Shown piece after piece: positions 8,710 to 16,709 of a stretch of DNA of 64,000 bases (its first letter is position 1; the number at the start of each line of letters is the position of its first letter). Origin of the DNA: Metarhizobium sp964253915 (GTDB lineage: Bacteria > Pseudomonadota > Alphaproteobacteria > Rhizobiales > Rhizobiaceae); the NCBI RefSeq assembly GCF_964253915.1, contig NZ_CAXUSG020000015.1, positions 35,908 through 99,907 of the forward strand, in the 5' to 3' direction. The position numbers and the translations under genes are program-made. Under the pieces are notes generated by a model. That model searched no databases. It saw only the letters and a program-made list of their open reading frames with translations, and was not told the DNA's origin.

Positions 8710-9366
8710 CTACTCCGCCGCCTGCGGCCAGCGCACAAGCGCCGCCTGGCCGGCATCCGTCAGGCCGTAGACGCCGCGGTCGATGCGTTCGAACCAGCCG
8801 TAGACATTGCCGAGCAGGATCTTCGCCGCATCCGGCGCTTGCGGGCGGATGTCGCGCGGGCGCAGCGGCCCGGCGACAAGGGCCGCGGCGCAGGCGAGCG
8901 CCTGCTGGCGGTAGGCGGTCATGACAGGCGCCTTGGTGCTGCCGCCGAGCATCGGGTCGCCGCGGCGCTTGCGGTGTTCGGCGACAAGACGGGAGCGGCG
9001 TTTGTTGTTGGTGCGCGGCATCGGTGAAACCGAGCTGACGATAATGCTGACCTCGTCACGATCCGAGACGCCGAGCATGCCGATACCCAGCCGGCGGCAG
9101 AGATCGCGGAAGCGGCGGTCGGCCTCGCGGCCCCTGCCCTTGGCGGAAACGCGGGCGGCGATCCAGATTTCATCCGCTGCGGCGGCGCGGTCGACGGCCT
9201 GCAGGATCAGCTCCAGGTTAAAGCTCAGTTTCAGCTCGCAGACCACCACGACCGGCGGCTCTCCCTCGCTCAAGCCGACGAGATCGCAGCTGCCCACCTC
9301 GCCCTTGACGATGTAGCCGGCGGCCTCGAGGAAGGTTTTGACGGGGAGATAGAGGGACGTTTCCAT
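8710..9366 (-). CDS. DUF2161 protein, PD-(D/E)xK nuclease-like
   Basis: The 218-residue protein opens with METSLYLPVKTFLEAAGY. It then shows a PD-(D/E)xK-type core: CDLVG (Asp), then VVVVCELKLS (E-x-K), followed by an alpha helix. This pattern fits the DUF2161 family, a predicted nuclease fold. The C-terminal third resembles a small winged-helix segment (GVYGLTDAGQAALVRW). There is no experimental function for the family that I can name. It is monocistronic and flanked by repeat copies 3 and 4. Confidence 0.8.
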   Translation of the reverse strand: METSLYLPVKTFLEAAGYIVKGEVGSCDLVGLSEGEPPVVVVCELKLSFNLELILQAVDRAAAADEIWIAARVSAKGRGREADRRFRDLCRRLGIGMLGVSDRDEVSIIVSSVSPMPRTNNKRRSRLVAEHRKRRGDPMLGGSTKAPVMTAYRQQALACAAALVAGPLRPRDIRPQAPDAAKILLGNVYGWFERIDRGVYGLTDAGQAALVRWPQAAE

Positions 9367-9498
9367 GGCGGCCGAAGGGTGAGAATCAATGCCGCAAGCC
9401 TAGCATGACGTGAGACTGCAGGGGTTAACGTGCAAATGACAGGTTCCTGATCGCCCCGCTGCAATGCGAAGATACCGGGTTGACGACATCCGCGGGTT

Positions 9499-9630
9499 CC
9501 CTCTTCTCCCCAGTGGGGAGAAGATGCCCAGAGGGCAGATGAGGGGGGCCTTGCCGCAGACTCGGTGCCAGACCTCCCCCCTCATCCGACCCTTCGGGCC
9601 ACCTTCTCCCCGCTGGGGAGAAGGGGAAAG
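9499..9630. repeat. Rhizobial palindromic repeat, copy 4
   Basis: Two modules face each other: cttctccccagtggggagaag with an atgcccagagggcagatgag tail, and cccctcatccgacccttcgg with cttctccccgctggggagaa. They lie in the 613-bp gap (9367-9979) between the DUF2161 gene and the ABC-F gene. The rest of that gap holds only the hairpin listed separately. Confidence 0.8.
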
Positions 9631-9788
9631 CCGCATCCTCGGCGCAGAATACCGGGGGTTTCCGCGATCACATGCCCCCGGTTGCACTCGCATCCATCCG
9701 ATGCTAAAAACCCTCATCGAACTCGAGCCGAATGGAGGGCTGCGTGATGACATTTTTCCGGCAGCATCGCCAGTTTGGCCCGAAAGCG

Positions 9789-9812
9789 GCCCTGCAAATG
9801 CGTTTGCAGGGC
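9789..9812 (+). promoter_or_regulatory. Perfect 10-bp stem-loop in the ABC-F upstream region
   Basis: GCCCTGCAAA and TTTGCAGGGC form a perfect stem with a TGCG loop, about 170 nt before the ABC-F start. No T-run follows, so it is not a classical terminator. Several ABC-F genes are controlled by leader attenuation, but nothing here proves this. It may simply be another repeat module. Confidence 0.35.
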
Positions 9813-9979
9813 TGACCAGAGACTTTACCCCCTCTTCCTGGTCTGCCCCTCGTGGCCCGTGCAGCGCCAAGCGTTTTGCTTGTGACCTCCTGCACTTCTT
9901 CATTCGCCGCGCGACACTGCATCGACCGATGGCCGGGTGCCACGGATGCACTGATCGCCGGTCAGACCAGAGAACGATC

Positions 9980-11497
9980 ATGACCCTTATTTCCCTCCGC
10001 AGCCTCGGCATCACGCTGGGTAAAACCCTCTTCTCCGACCTGTCGCTGACGGTCGGCCGCGGCGAGCGCCTCGGCATCGTCGCCGCCAATGGTCGCGGCA
10101 AATCCACGCTGCTGCGCTGCATCGCCGGTACCGCCGATGCCACCACCGGTGAGATCACCCGCGGGCGCGGCCTGACCATCGGCCATATGGAACAGACGGT
10201 GCCGCCGAACCTTATGGCGAAGCCCTTCCACGGCGCGGTGGCCGCCGCCCTGCCCGCCGAGCAGGCGGAAAACGAGACCTGGCGTGTCGACATCGTGCTC
10301 GACGACCTCGCCGTGCCGGCGGAACTGCGGGAGCGCCCGCTCGAGCAGTTGAGCGGCGGCTGGCAGCGGATCGCCCTGCTTGCCCGCGTTGCCGTCACCG
10401 AGCCGGATGCGCTGCTGCTGGACGAGCCGACCAACCATCTCGACCTGTCGAAGATCGCCGCGCTGGAGAATTGGCTGAACGCCCTGCCCCGCGACATGCC
10501 GGTCATCGTCGCCAGCCACGACCGCGCCTTCCTCGATGCCGTCACCAACCGGACGCTGTTCCTGCGGCCGGAGCATTCGCAGTTTTTCGCCCTGCCCTAC
10601 AGCCGGGCACGCGCGGCGCTCGACGAGGCCGATGCCGCCGAGGAACGGCGCTTCCAGCGCGACATGAAGACGGCGCAGCAGCTGCGCCAGCAGGCGGCGA
10701 AACTCAACAATATCGGCATCAATTCCGGCAGCGACCTCCTGGTGGTCAAGACCAAGCAGTTGAAGCAGCGGGCGGAAAAGCTGGAGACGGCGGCAAAACC
10801 GGCGCATCAGGAACGCTCGGCCGGCGCAATCCGGCTTGCCAATCGCGGCACGCATGCCAAGGTGCTGGTGACGCTGGAGGATGCGGCGGTGACGACGCCG
10901 GACGGAACGCTGTTGTTTCGTACCGGCAGGCAGTTCATCTGCCAGGGCGACCGGATCGTGCTGCTCGGCGCAAACGGCGTCGGCAAGTCGCGGCTGGTGA
11001 CCATGCTGAGGACGGCGATCGCAAATCCGCACGCGGTCACGGACGGCATCAAGCCGACGCCATCGCTGGTGCTCGGTTATGCCGACCAGAACCTTGCCGA
11101 CCTGCCGGGCAACGAGACGCCGCTCCACCTTCTGAGCCGTCGCTTTGCCCTCGGCGAGCCACGGGCGCGCACCCTGCTCGCCGGTGCCGGCATTGCCATC
11201 GACATGCAGGAAAAACCGGCCGGCCATCTCTCCGGCGGCCAGCGGGCGCGGCTCGGCATGCTGATGCTGCGGCTGACCGAACCGAACTTTTATCTGCTAG
11301 ACGAGCCGACCAACCATCTCGATATCGAAGGACAGGAAGCGCTGGAGAACGAGCTGTTGCAACAGCAGGCGAGCTGCCTGCTCGTCTCGCACGACCGCAG
11401 TTTCGTGCGGGCGGTCGGCAATCGCTTCTGGTTGATCGAGCGGCGGCGGCTGGTGGAGATGGATGGACCGGAGACGTTTTTTGCGTCGTTCGGGTGA
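9980..11497 (+). CDS. ABC-F family ATPase
   Basis: The 505-residue protein contains two ABC ATPase cassettes and no membrane segments, the hallmark of ABC-F translation factors. Cassette 1 has Walker A as AANGRGKS near residue 36 and signature LSGGWQ; cassette 2 has GANGVGKS and LSGGQRARL. Both have LLDEPTNHLD Walker B motifs. A lysine/arginine-rich linker (QLRQQAAKLNNIG through QRAEKLE) lies between them. ABC-F proteins act on the ribosome in translation or antibiotic protection; the subfamily is not readable. The frame is open to 9464, but the ATG at 9980 gives the normal N-terminus. Confidence 0.9.
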   Translation: MTLISLRSLGITLGKTLFSDLSLTVGRGERLGIVAANGRGKSTLLRCIAGTADATTGEITRGRGLTIGHMEQTVPPNLMAKPFHGAVAAALPAEQAENETWRVDIVLDDLAVPAELRERPLEQLSGGWQRIALLARVAVTEPDALLLDEPTNHLDLSKIAALENWLNALPRDMPVIVASHDRAFLDAVTNRTLFLRPEHSQFFALPYSRARAALDEADAAEERRFQRDMKTAQQLRQQAAKLNNIGINSGSDLLVVKTKQLKQRAEKLETAAKPAHQERSAGAIRLANRGTHAKVLVTLEDAAVTTPDGTLLFRTGRQFICQGDRIVLLGANGVGKSRLVTMLRTAIANPHAVTDGIKPTPSLVLGYADQNLADLPGNETPLHLLSRRFALGEPRARTLLAGAGIAIDMQEKPAGHLSGGQRARLGMLMLRLTEPNFYLLDEPTNHLDIEGQEALENELLQQQASCLLVSHDRSFVRAVGNRFWLIERRRLVEMDGPETFFASFG

Positions 11498-11529
11498 GGA
11501 CGACCGGACTTGGAGCATCGTCTCGCCGT

Positions 11530-11700
11530 TCACGGCAGGGCTATCGCAGATGGCACGAGAGGGTGCCACCTGCCCCTTCTCCCCCGCGGGGAGAAGGTCG
11601 CGGCAGCGGGATGAGGGGGTGCCACAGGGGAAAATCTTGCCGTGTATCCCCCTCATCCGACCCTTCGGGCCACCTTCTACCCGCTGGGGAGAAGGGAAAA
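11530..11700. repeat. Rhizobial palindromic repeat, copy 5
   Basis: It contains the reverse complement of copy 1 (ggcagggctatcgcagatgg, then cttctcccccgcggggagaa, then gtcgcggcagcgggatgagg) and a second module cccctcatccgacccttcgg ending in a gctggggagaaggg arm. It separates the ABC-F gene from the L,D-transpeptidase gene. Confidence 0.8.
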
Positions 11701-11724
11701 AGGCGACGTCACGACAAAAGCGAT

Positions 11725-11754
11725 GACCTGCCGTTCACGGGGAAACGGCAGGTC
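11725..11754 (-). terminator. Stem-loop after the L,D-transpeptidase gene
   Basis: GACCTGCCGTT and AACGGCAGGTC form a perfect 11-bp stem around an 8-nt loop. It lies 13 nt past the transpeptidase stop and is followed on the minus strand by a short T-run (ATCGCTTTTG). Confidence 0.6.
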
Positions 11755-11767
11755 TTATCGAAAAACC

Positions 11768-12547
11768 TTAGAGAACGACGACCTGGCTCTTGCCCGAAAC
11801 CCGTTCAAAGAGGTCGATGACATCCTGGTTGAGCATGCGCACGCAGCCGGAAGAGGTGGCCTTGCCGACCGATTTCCAGTCCGGCGTGCCGTGAATGCGG
11901 TACAGCGTGTCCTTGCCGTCCTTGAAGATGTAGAGGGCGCGGGCGCCGAGCGGATTGTTCAAGCCGGGGTTCATGCCGCCATTGGCGGAGGCGAACATTT
12001 TCAGGTCCGGCTGGCGCTCGACCATGTCGTCGGGCGGCGTCCAGCGCGGCCATTTCTGCTTCCACTGGATCACGCCGCGGCCGGACCAGGCGTAACCGTC
12101 ACGGCCGATGCCGACGCCGTAGCGCATCGCCTTGCCGCCCGGCTGCACCAGGTAGAGAAAACGCTGCTTGGTATCGACGACGATGGTGCCCGGCTTTTCG
12201 GCCGTCTGGTATTCGACCTCCTGGCGCAGGTAGCGCGGATCGATCGAGCGGTAAGGAATGGCAGGCAGCATCCGCCCGTCATCCTCGGTCGCCCCATAGC
12301 TGGCCAGGTGCACCGGATTGGAGACCGGCAAGCCATAGGTCTGGTGGAAAGACGTGGTGTAAAGCGTCGTCCGTCGTGCCGGCGGCTGCGCCGTCTCGGT
12401 CGACTGGAAAAACACCGGTGCCGTCTCGTAGCGGAAGACATCGGCATTCATGCGCGAGGTGTCGGTGCAGCCGGCAACGGCAAGCGCTGCCGTCAACAGC
12501 GCCGCAACGGACAGGGACCGGCGAACGGGGGTGTGATCGAAAATCAT
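11768..12547 (-). CDS. L,D-transpeptidase (YkuD/ErfK) lipoprotein
   Basis: The 259-residue protein begins with an N-terminal signal ending in the lipobox-like VAGC, so it is probably a lipoprotein in the envelope. The C-terminal YkuD domain has the catalytic signature IHGTPDWKSVG...SSGCVRMLN with the conserved His and nucleophilic Cys. Such enzymes make 3-3 peptidoglycan cross-links or attach proteins to peptidoglycan, as documented for Rhizobiales. The ATG at 12547 starts the signal peptide; upstream in-frame sequence is not needed. It is paralogous to the gene at 22166-22894, which has the same layout. Confidence 0.9.
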   Translation of the reverse strand: MIFDHTPVRRSLSVAALLTAALAVAGCTDTSRMNADVFRYETAPVFFQSTETAQPPARRTTLYTTSFHQTYGLPVSNPVHLASYGATEDDGRMLPAIPYRSIDPRYLRQEVEYQTAEKPGTIVVDTKQRFLYLVQPGGKAMRYGVGIGRDGYAWSGRGVIQWKQKWPRWTPPDDMVERQPDLKMFASANGGMNPGLNNPLGARALYIFKDGKDTLYRIHGTPDWKSVGKATSSGCVRMLNQDVIDLFERVSGKSQVVVL

Positions 12548-12630
12548 GGACTTACCGCTTTTGCAACAGATGACATCTGGTCGCCATGATTCCAGACGCG
12601 GCTGGCGCGAGGCTGTCGTGACGCGCGGCG

Positions 12631-12966
12631 TCAGCGACCGCGGCGCCATTGCAGCGCCTCCATGAGCCGATGACCGAGCTCCTCGTCGCCGATGACATCG
12701 GCGCGGATCAGCACATAGGGCCAGCCCTTGTAGTGGTCGGTCTCGTAATAGATATCCGGCGCCATCTCGATCAGCCGTTCTTTTTCGTCGACGGTACCGC
12801 AGGCCAGAGCCAGCGTGACGCCGTCCTTGACGCGCAGGAGAAGCTTTCGGCGATATTTGAGTGCGGGCGTACCGTAGGACGTGCCAGCCTCAAGGTCGGG
12901 CAGGCCGGCGGAGGCGGCAACCGCCTCGACGCGACGAAACAGTCTGGCCATGTCGTCCTCGGTCAT
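12631..12966 (-). CDS. MmcQ/YjbR family DNA-binding-like protein
   Basis: The 111-residue protein matches the MmcQ/YjbR family (CyaY-like fold): LPDLEAGTSYGTPALKYRRKLLLRVKDG near the N-terminus and YYETDHYKGWPYVLIR in the second half. Family members are annotated as double-wing DNA-binding proteins, but a precise role is unknown. It lies 36 nt downstream of the small gene at 13003-13200 on the same strand, so the two may be cotranscribed. Confidence 0.85.
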   Translation of the reverse strand: MTEDDMARLFRRVEAVAASAGLPDLEAGTSYGTPALKYRRKLLLRVKDGVTLALACGTVDEKERLIEMAPDIYYETDHYKGWPYVLIRADVIGDEELGHRLMEALQWRRGR

Positions 12967-13002
12967 GTTGCGCCTCCGGTTTCTGCCATCGGCGCATTGT
13001 AC

Positions 13003-13200
13003 TCAAGGGCAGAGATCCGGGCGAGAGGCCTGCTCCAGGCGCCTGTATTTTTCCGGCGGCGGCTCTGGCGAAAAGGGCAGGTCGGCGAGATCGCGTTGCG
13101 ACATGTCCCGCAAAAGCGGATGCTGCAGCGGATCGCCGCACCACGGCGGGCGGGGAAAGGATGACGCTTGCGGCGTTTCCTTGAAGAAAAACTTGAACAT
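13003..13200 (-). CDS. Small conserved-looking protein of unknown function
   Basis: The 65-residue protein starts MFKFFFKETPQ and is proline-rich, with short segments WCGDPLQHPLLRDM and LADLPFSPEPPPEKYRRLEQ. A well-placed GAAGGA seven nt before the ATG at 13200 supports this start over the in-frame one at 13293. The next gene on the strand (YjbR-like) follows closely. I recognise no domain. The coding call rests on the Shine-Dalgarno, the spacing and the plausible composition. Confidence 0.6.
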   Translation of the reverse strand: MFKFFFKETPQASSFPRPPWCGDPLQHPLLRDMSQRDLADLPFSPEPPPEKYRRLEQASRPDLCP

Positions 13201-13328
13201 CGGACGATCCTTCGTCGAAAAGGCACACTGCCGTTCCGGCAGTTGATGCCCGGCTATGGTGGCAATCATCGCTCCATGCGGTCGGCAAAGCAATTGAGTT
13301 TATCAGGCAGCCGATATAGAAAAACTAT

Positions 13329-14288
13329 ATGAAAAATCTGAACCTCGTACATTTGAACGGCCTGAAGGCCTTGGAGGCGGTGGGCCGGCTGGGTTCGCTG
13401 CAGGCGGCGGCCGACGAGCTGGGCGTCTCGCTTGGCGCCGTCAGCCAGCAGGTGATCAAGGCGGAAAACCAGCTGGGCCGCAGTCTGTTCCAGCGCACGC
13501 CGCGCGGCATGGTGGCAACGGAATTTTCCGCGCCGCTGCTGCAACGGCTGACGACCGGTTTCCAGATTCTCTCCGAAGTGGTCGGCCGCGCCCAGGCGCG
13601 CGACGATTCGATGCTGACCATTTCCGTCGCGCCGGTCTTTGCCGCCCGCTGGCTGGTGCACCGGCTCGACAGGTTCGCCGAGCGCTGCCCGGGCATCCGC
13701 CTGCGGATCGATGCGACGACGGCGCTGGTCAATCCCGGCATGGGGGATGTCGATATCTGCATCCGGGTCGGTCGCGGGAACTGGCCGGAGGTGAACGCCG
13801 AGCTATTGTTGGAGCAGGAGGTATTCCCCGTCTGCACGCCGGCGCTCGCCGCAGGCCTCAAGACACCGGCAGACTTGCTCGCCCTGCCGGCCGTCATCGA
13901 CGACCACGCCATGTTCAGCTGGGCCGTCTGGCTGGAGGCGGCCGGGCTGCCGGGTGCCGGCATCAACACGCGGCATGTGTTCAACGATGCTTCGCTCTGC
14001 CTCGATGCCGCCGTCGCCGGCCAGGGGGTGATGCTCGCCTGGCAGACGCTCGCCGGATATCCGCTGGAAACCGGCAGTCTGGTGGCGCCGTTCGGCCTGC
14101 GCGCCAAGACCGGCTACGGCCATTATTTCATCACGGCGGCGGGCGAACGCGAGCCGGCAAAAGTCTCCCGCTTCAAGACCTGGGTGCGCGAAGAAATCGC
14201 CCTGTCGATGGAGAAGCTGGGTTTCGACGGTCCGCCGGCCGCAAACCCTACGAAGCCTCCGCGGCGCGGATCGCCATCGTCGCCTTGA
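13329..14288 (+). CDS. LysR family transcriptional regulator (GcvA-like)
   Basis: The 319-residue protein has an N-terminal winged helix-turn-helix (LNGLKALEAVGRLGSLQAAADELGVSLGAVSQQVIKAE) and a C-terminal periplasmic-binding-like effector domain, the normal LysR layout. The N-terminus is closest in style to GcvA/AmpR-type members. It faces away from the small gene at 13200, so a shared control region of about 130 bp lies between them. Its 3' end overlaps the convergent GST gene by 41 nt. The tail after residue 300 is proline-rich and may be non-essential. Effector and targets are unknown. Confidence 0.9.
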   Translation: MKNLNLVHLNGLKALEAVGRLGSLQAAADELGVSLGAVSQQVIKAENQLGRSLFQRTPRGMVATEFSAPLLQRLTTGFQILSEVVGRAQARDDSMLTISVAPVFAARWLVHRLDRFAERCPGIRLRIDATTALVNPGMGDVDICIRVGRGNWPEVNAELLLEQEVFPVCTPALAAGLKTPADLLALPAVIDDHAMFSWAVWLEAAGLPGAGINTRHVFNDASLCLDAAVAGQGVMLAWQTLAGYPLETGSLVAPFGLRAKTGYGHYFITAAGEREPAKVSRFKTWVREEIALSMEKLGFDGPPAANPTKPPRRGSPSSP

Positions 14289-14907
14289 AGGCCGGCCGGG
14301 ACTGGCACCGCCCCAGCCAGGCGGCGACTTTTGGCGCGGCGTCGAACAACTCCTTTTCCGTCATCGCATAACGGAACACTTCCGCCACGTTGAGATCGGC
14401 CACGGTGAAACGATCGCCGACAAGCCAGTTGTGTTGCTGAAGATGCGCCTCCAGCAATGCGAAGGCCGGCTTGAGGCCGCGGCGGGCGAGCCTCAGCGTC
14501 AGCTGACCGTCCTCGCTCGTTTCGACGCCGTTGTCGTAGGCCAGCACGACCTTGACCGAATGCGGCTCCACCTCGGTGGCCGCCCACAGGGTCCACATCG
14601 TCACCAACCCCTCCTCCTGCACCGATTGCGGCGCCAGCGGGCCGCCATGCTTGCGGGCGAGATAGAGGTTGATCGCCAGCGATTCCGTCAGCACCAGCCC
14701 GTTGTCGTCGATAGCAGGAATGAAGCCGAGCGGATTGATCTCCAGGAAGGACGGCGAACGGGTGTTGAGCGGCGCCTTGGGATCAAACGGATCGGCAAGC
14801 CGGCGCGCCTGGACCACCGGCACGGATTTGACATCCAGGCCAAGCTCGGCCGCCATCCAGTAGTTGCGCGCAGCCCGCGAGCGGTAAACCCCATAAATCG
14901 TCAGCAT
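14248..14907 (-). CDS. Glutathione S-transferase family protein
   Basis: The 219-residue protein has an N-terminal thioredoxin fold (LTIYGVYRSRAARNYWMAAELGL, then NPLGFIPAIDDNGLVLTESLAINLYLA with the cis-proline region) and an all-helical C-terminal domain (WLVGDRFTVADLNVAEVFRY). These are standard GST features. It should conjugate glutathione to electrophiles or act as a glutathione-dependent reductase. GAGGAGAGG before ATG 14907 fixes the start. It converges on the LysR gene with overlapping 3' ends. Confidence 0.92.
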   Translation of the reverse strand: MLTIYGVYRSRAARNYWMAAELGLDVKSVPVVQARRLADPFDPKAPLNTRSPSFLEINPLGFIPAIDDNGLVLTESLAINLYLARKHGGPLAPQSVQEEGLVTMWTLWAATEVEPHSVKVVLAYDNGVETSEDGQLTLRLARRGLKPAFALLEAHLQQHNWLVGDRFTVADLNVAEVFRYAMTEKELFDAAPKVAAWLGRCQSRPAFKATMAIRAAEAS

Positions 14908-15079
14908 GGTCCTCTCCTCTTTTTGCCGGACGATAGTCGGCGAAAGGGAAAAACGGAACCGGCGCGAAGGATGAAATCTTCGCATGGACTGATCAGCGAC
15001 GATCATCGATCGAGGCTCTGACGCGGCCAATTCCCTGAGGACGAAAAGACGGAGAAGGGCAAGACGGGGCGGCGGCGGC

Positions 15080-16444
15080 CTAAACCCGGTTGCCCTCGAT
15101 GGTCAAGTGCGCAAACCCGCCATTGCCTGCCAACGCCAGGTCTCCGGTGGTCTTCTCGTTCCAGCGGAAGCCGACGATGCCGCCGTCGGGCGTTTCCTGA
15201 AACAGGTTGTCGGCAAGCAATGCCGTGCCGGACCCTTCGACCACCGAGACGGCACAGCCGACCGGCGCGTTGCGGACGATGTTGCCGGTGGCGATGATGT
15301 TGCGCAGGTATGGCCCCCAGCCGAGCATCATGCCCCATTTGCCGGCGTTCTCGATGACGTTGCCGCTGACGGTGGTATCCGCTTCCACGGCGATGCCGAA
15401 ACCGAAACCGGCGCCGTCATGTTCATAAGGTCCGGTCAGCGACAGGTTGCGGATGACGTTGTTGGCGACGGTGGCGAGCCGGCCGCCCTCGTCGAAATTG
15501 ACGATCAGCACGCCGTTGGCGGCGCCATCGACCAGATTGCCGGTGACGACGGCGCCCTCGAAGCCAAATTCGGAATAGATCGCCGTCTCGCCGGAGCGCA
15601 GGCACTGGTTGGCGGTGATCTGTACGTTCGAGCCGGCATTGGCGCGGATCGCCGAAAAGGCGCAATCGGAGACATGGTTGCCCGCGATCATCACGCCGTC
15701 GGCGCGAAAGATGTTGATGCCGTTGCCGTTCTGGCCGGTGCCGCCTGCGGTGGCGGCGATCCGCATGACGCGGTTGCCGGAAATCATCGTGCCGTCCTCG
15801 CCCTTGGTCCAGCGATGCACGAGGATGCCGCCGTTACCGCAATCCGAAATCGTGTTGCCGGTTACCGACAGGCCGGTGCTTTCGACTGCATAGACCGCCG
15901 CCTGGGCCGCTCCGGAAATATGCGAGCGCTCGATGCGGCCACCGCAGCGTTCCATCTGGACGGCATGCTTGCGGCTGCCGGCGATCTCGCAATTGTCGAT
16001 CACGACTTCGGCGACGCCGCGCAGTTGCACCAGAGCGCCAGCATAGTCTCCCAGCCAGCGGTTATCGCCATCGATGACGATATTGGACAATTGCACGCGC
16101 CGCAGGCCATCTGCCATGAACAGGTGGCCCTCGCCGGTATAGACGATGCGCGAGGCGCCGGGGACGCCGGTGATGCGGGTGTTGTCGGGCAGGTCGATGT
16201 TGGAGAGGCGGTAGGTGCCGGGCGGCAGGAAGACCGGCACGTCGCTGGCCGCTGCCTTGCGCAGCATCTTTTCGAAACGCTTGCTCTGGTTGTCCGCCGT
16301 TCCCGGCAGCACGCCGTATTCCGCTGCATCGATCGGCCCGCGCAGGTCGACCGGCGTCAACTCAAGAGCGTCGGCATGTCTGGCCGCCAGCGGCAAAAAG
16401 GCGGCGCCCCACAGTATTCCCAGAAGTTGACGGCGTGACGGCAT
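15080..16444 (-). CDS. Twin-arginine exported right-handed beta-helix protein (TIGR03808-like)
   Basis: The 454-residue protein opens with a Tat-type signal (PSRRQLLGILWGAAFLPLAA) and continues as many short repeats of beta-helix type: V-x-I-x-x-N-x-I-x-x-C units such as VIDNCEIAGS, VTGNTISDC, ISGNRVMRI and IAGNHVSDC. An upstream stretch (EYGVLPGTADNQSKRFEKML) resembles the pectate-lyase-like entry segment. It fits the rhizobial family TIGR03808 of Tat-dependent repeat proteins; enzymatic activity is not shown. GGAGAAAACC before ATG 16444 supports this start over 16474. Confidence 0.85.
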   Translation of the reverse strand: MPSRRQLLGILWGAAFLPLAARHADALELTPVDLRGPIDAAEYGVLPGTADNQSKRFEKMLRKAAASDVPVFLPPGTYRLSNIDLPDNTRITGVPGASRIVYTGEGHLFMADGLRRVQLSNIVIDGDNRWLGDYAGALVQLRGVAEVVIDNCEIAGSRKHAVQMERCGGRIERSHISGAAQAAVYAVESTGLSVTGNTISDCGNGGILVHRWTKGEDGTMISGNRVMRIAATAGGTGQNGNGINIFRADGVMIAGNHVSDCAFSAIRANAGSNVQITANQCLRSGETAIYSEFGFEGAVVTGNLVDGAANGVLIVNFDEGGRLATVANNVIRNLSLTGPYEHDGAGFGFGIAVEADTTVSGNVIENAGKWGMMLGWGPYLRNIIATGNIVRNAPVGCAVSVVEGSGTALLADNLFQETPDGGIVGFRWNEKTTGDLALAGNGGFAHLTIEGNRV

Positions 16445-16709
16445 GGTTTTCTCCAGAATTGCCCGGATCGACAAGCAGAATTCATGCCAACGACAAACGT
16501 ACCGTTTTGGAACAGATCATTTCAAACGATAAACTTTGGGCGAAAAAAGCTCTCGGCTTTCTGCATTTCAGCTATGATCGGCGCCGCTGAGTCGCTTACC
16601 GTGTATCGCTCTTAAACAAGAGTAAGGAAATGGCCCGTATAGTCGGTGGAAGCATCCATCGCCGGGGCGGACGACATTCGAGGTTGACGGCGCGAGGTTG
16701 GAACACGGA

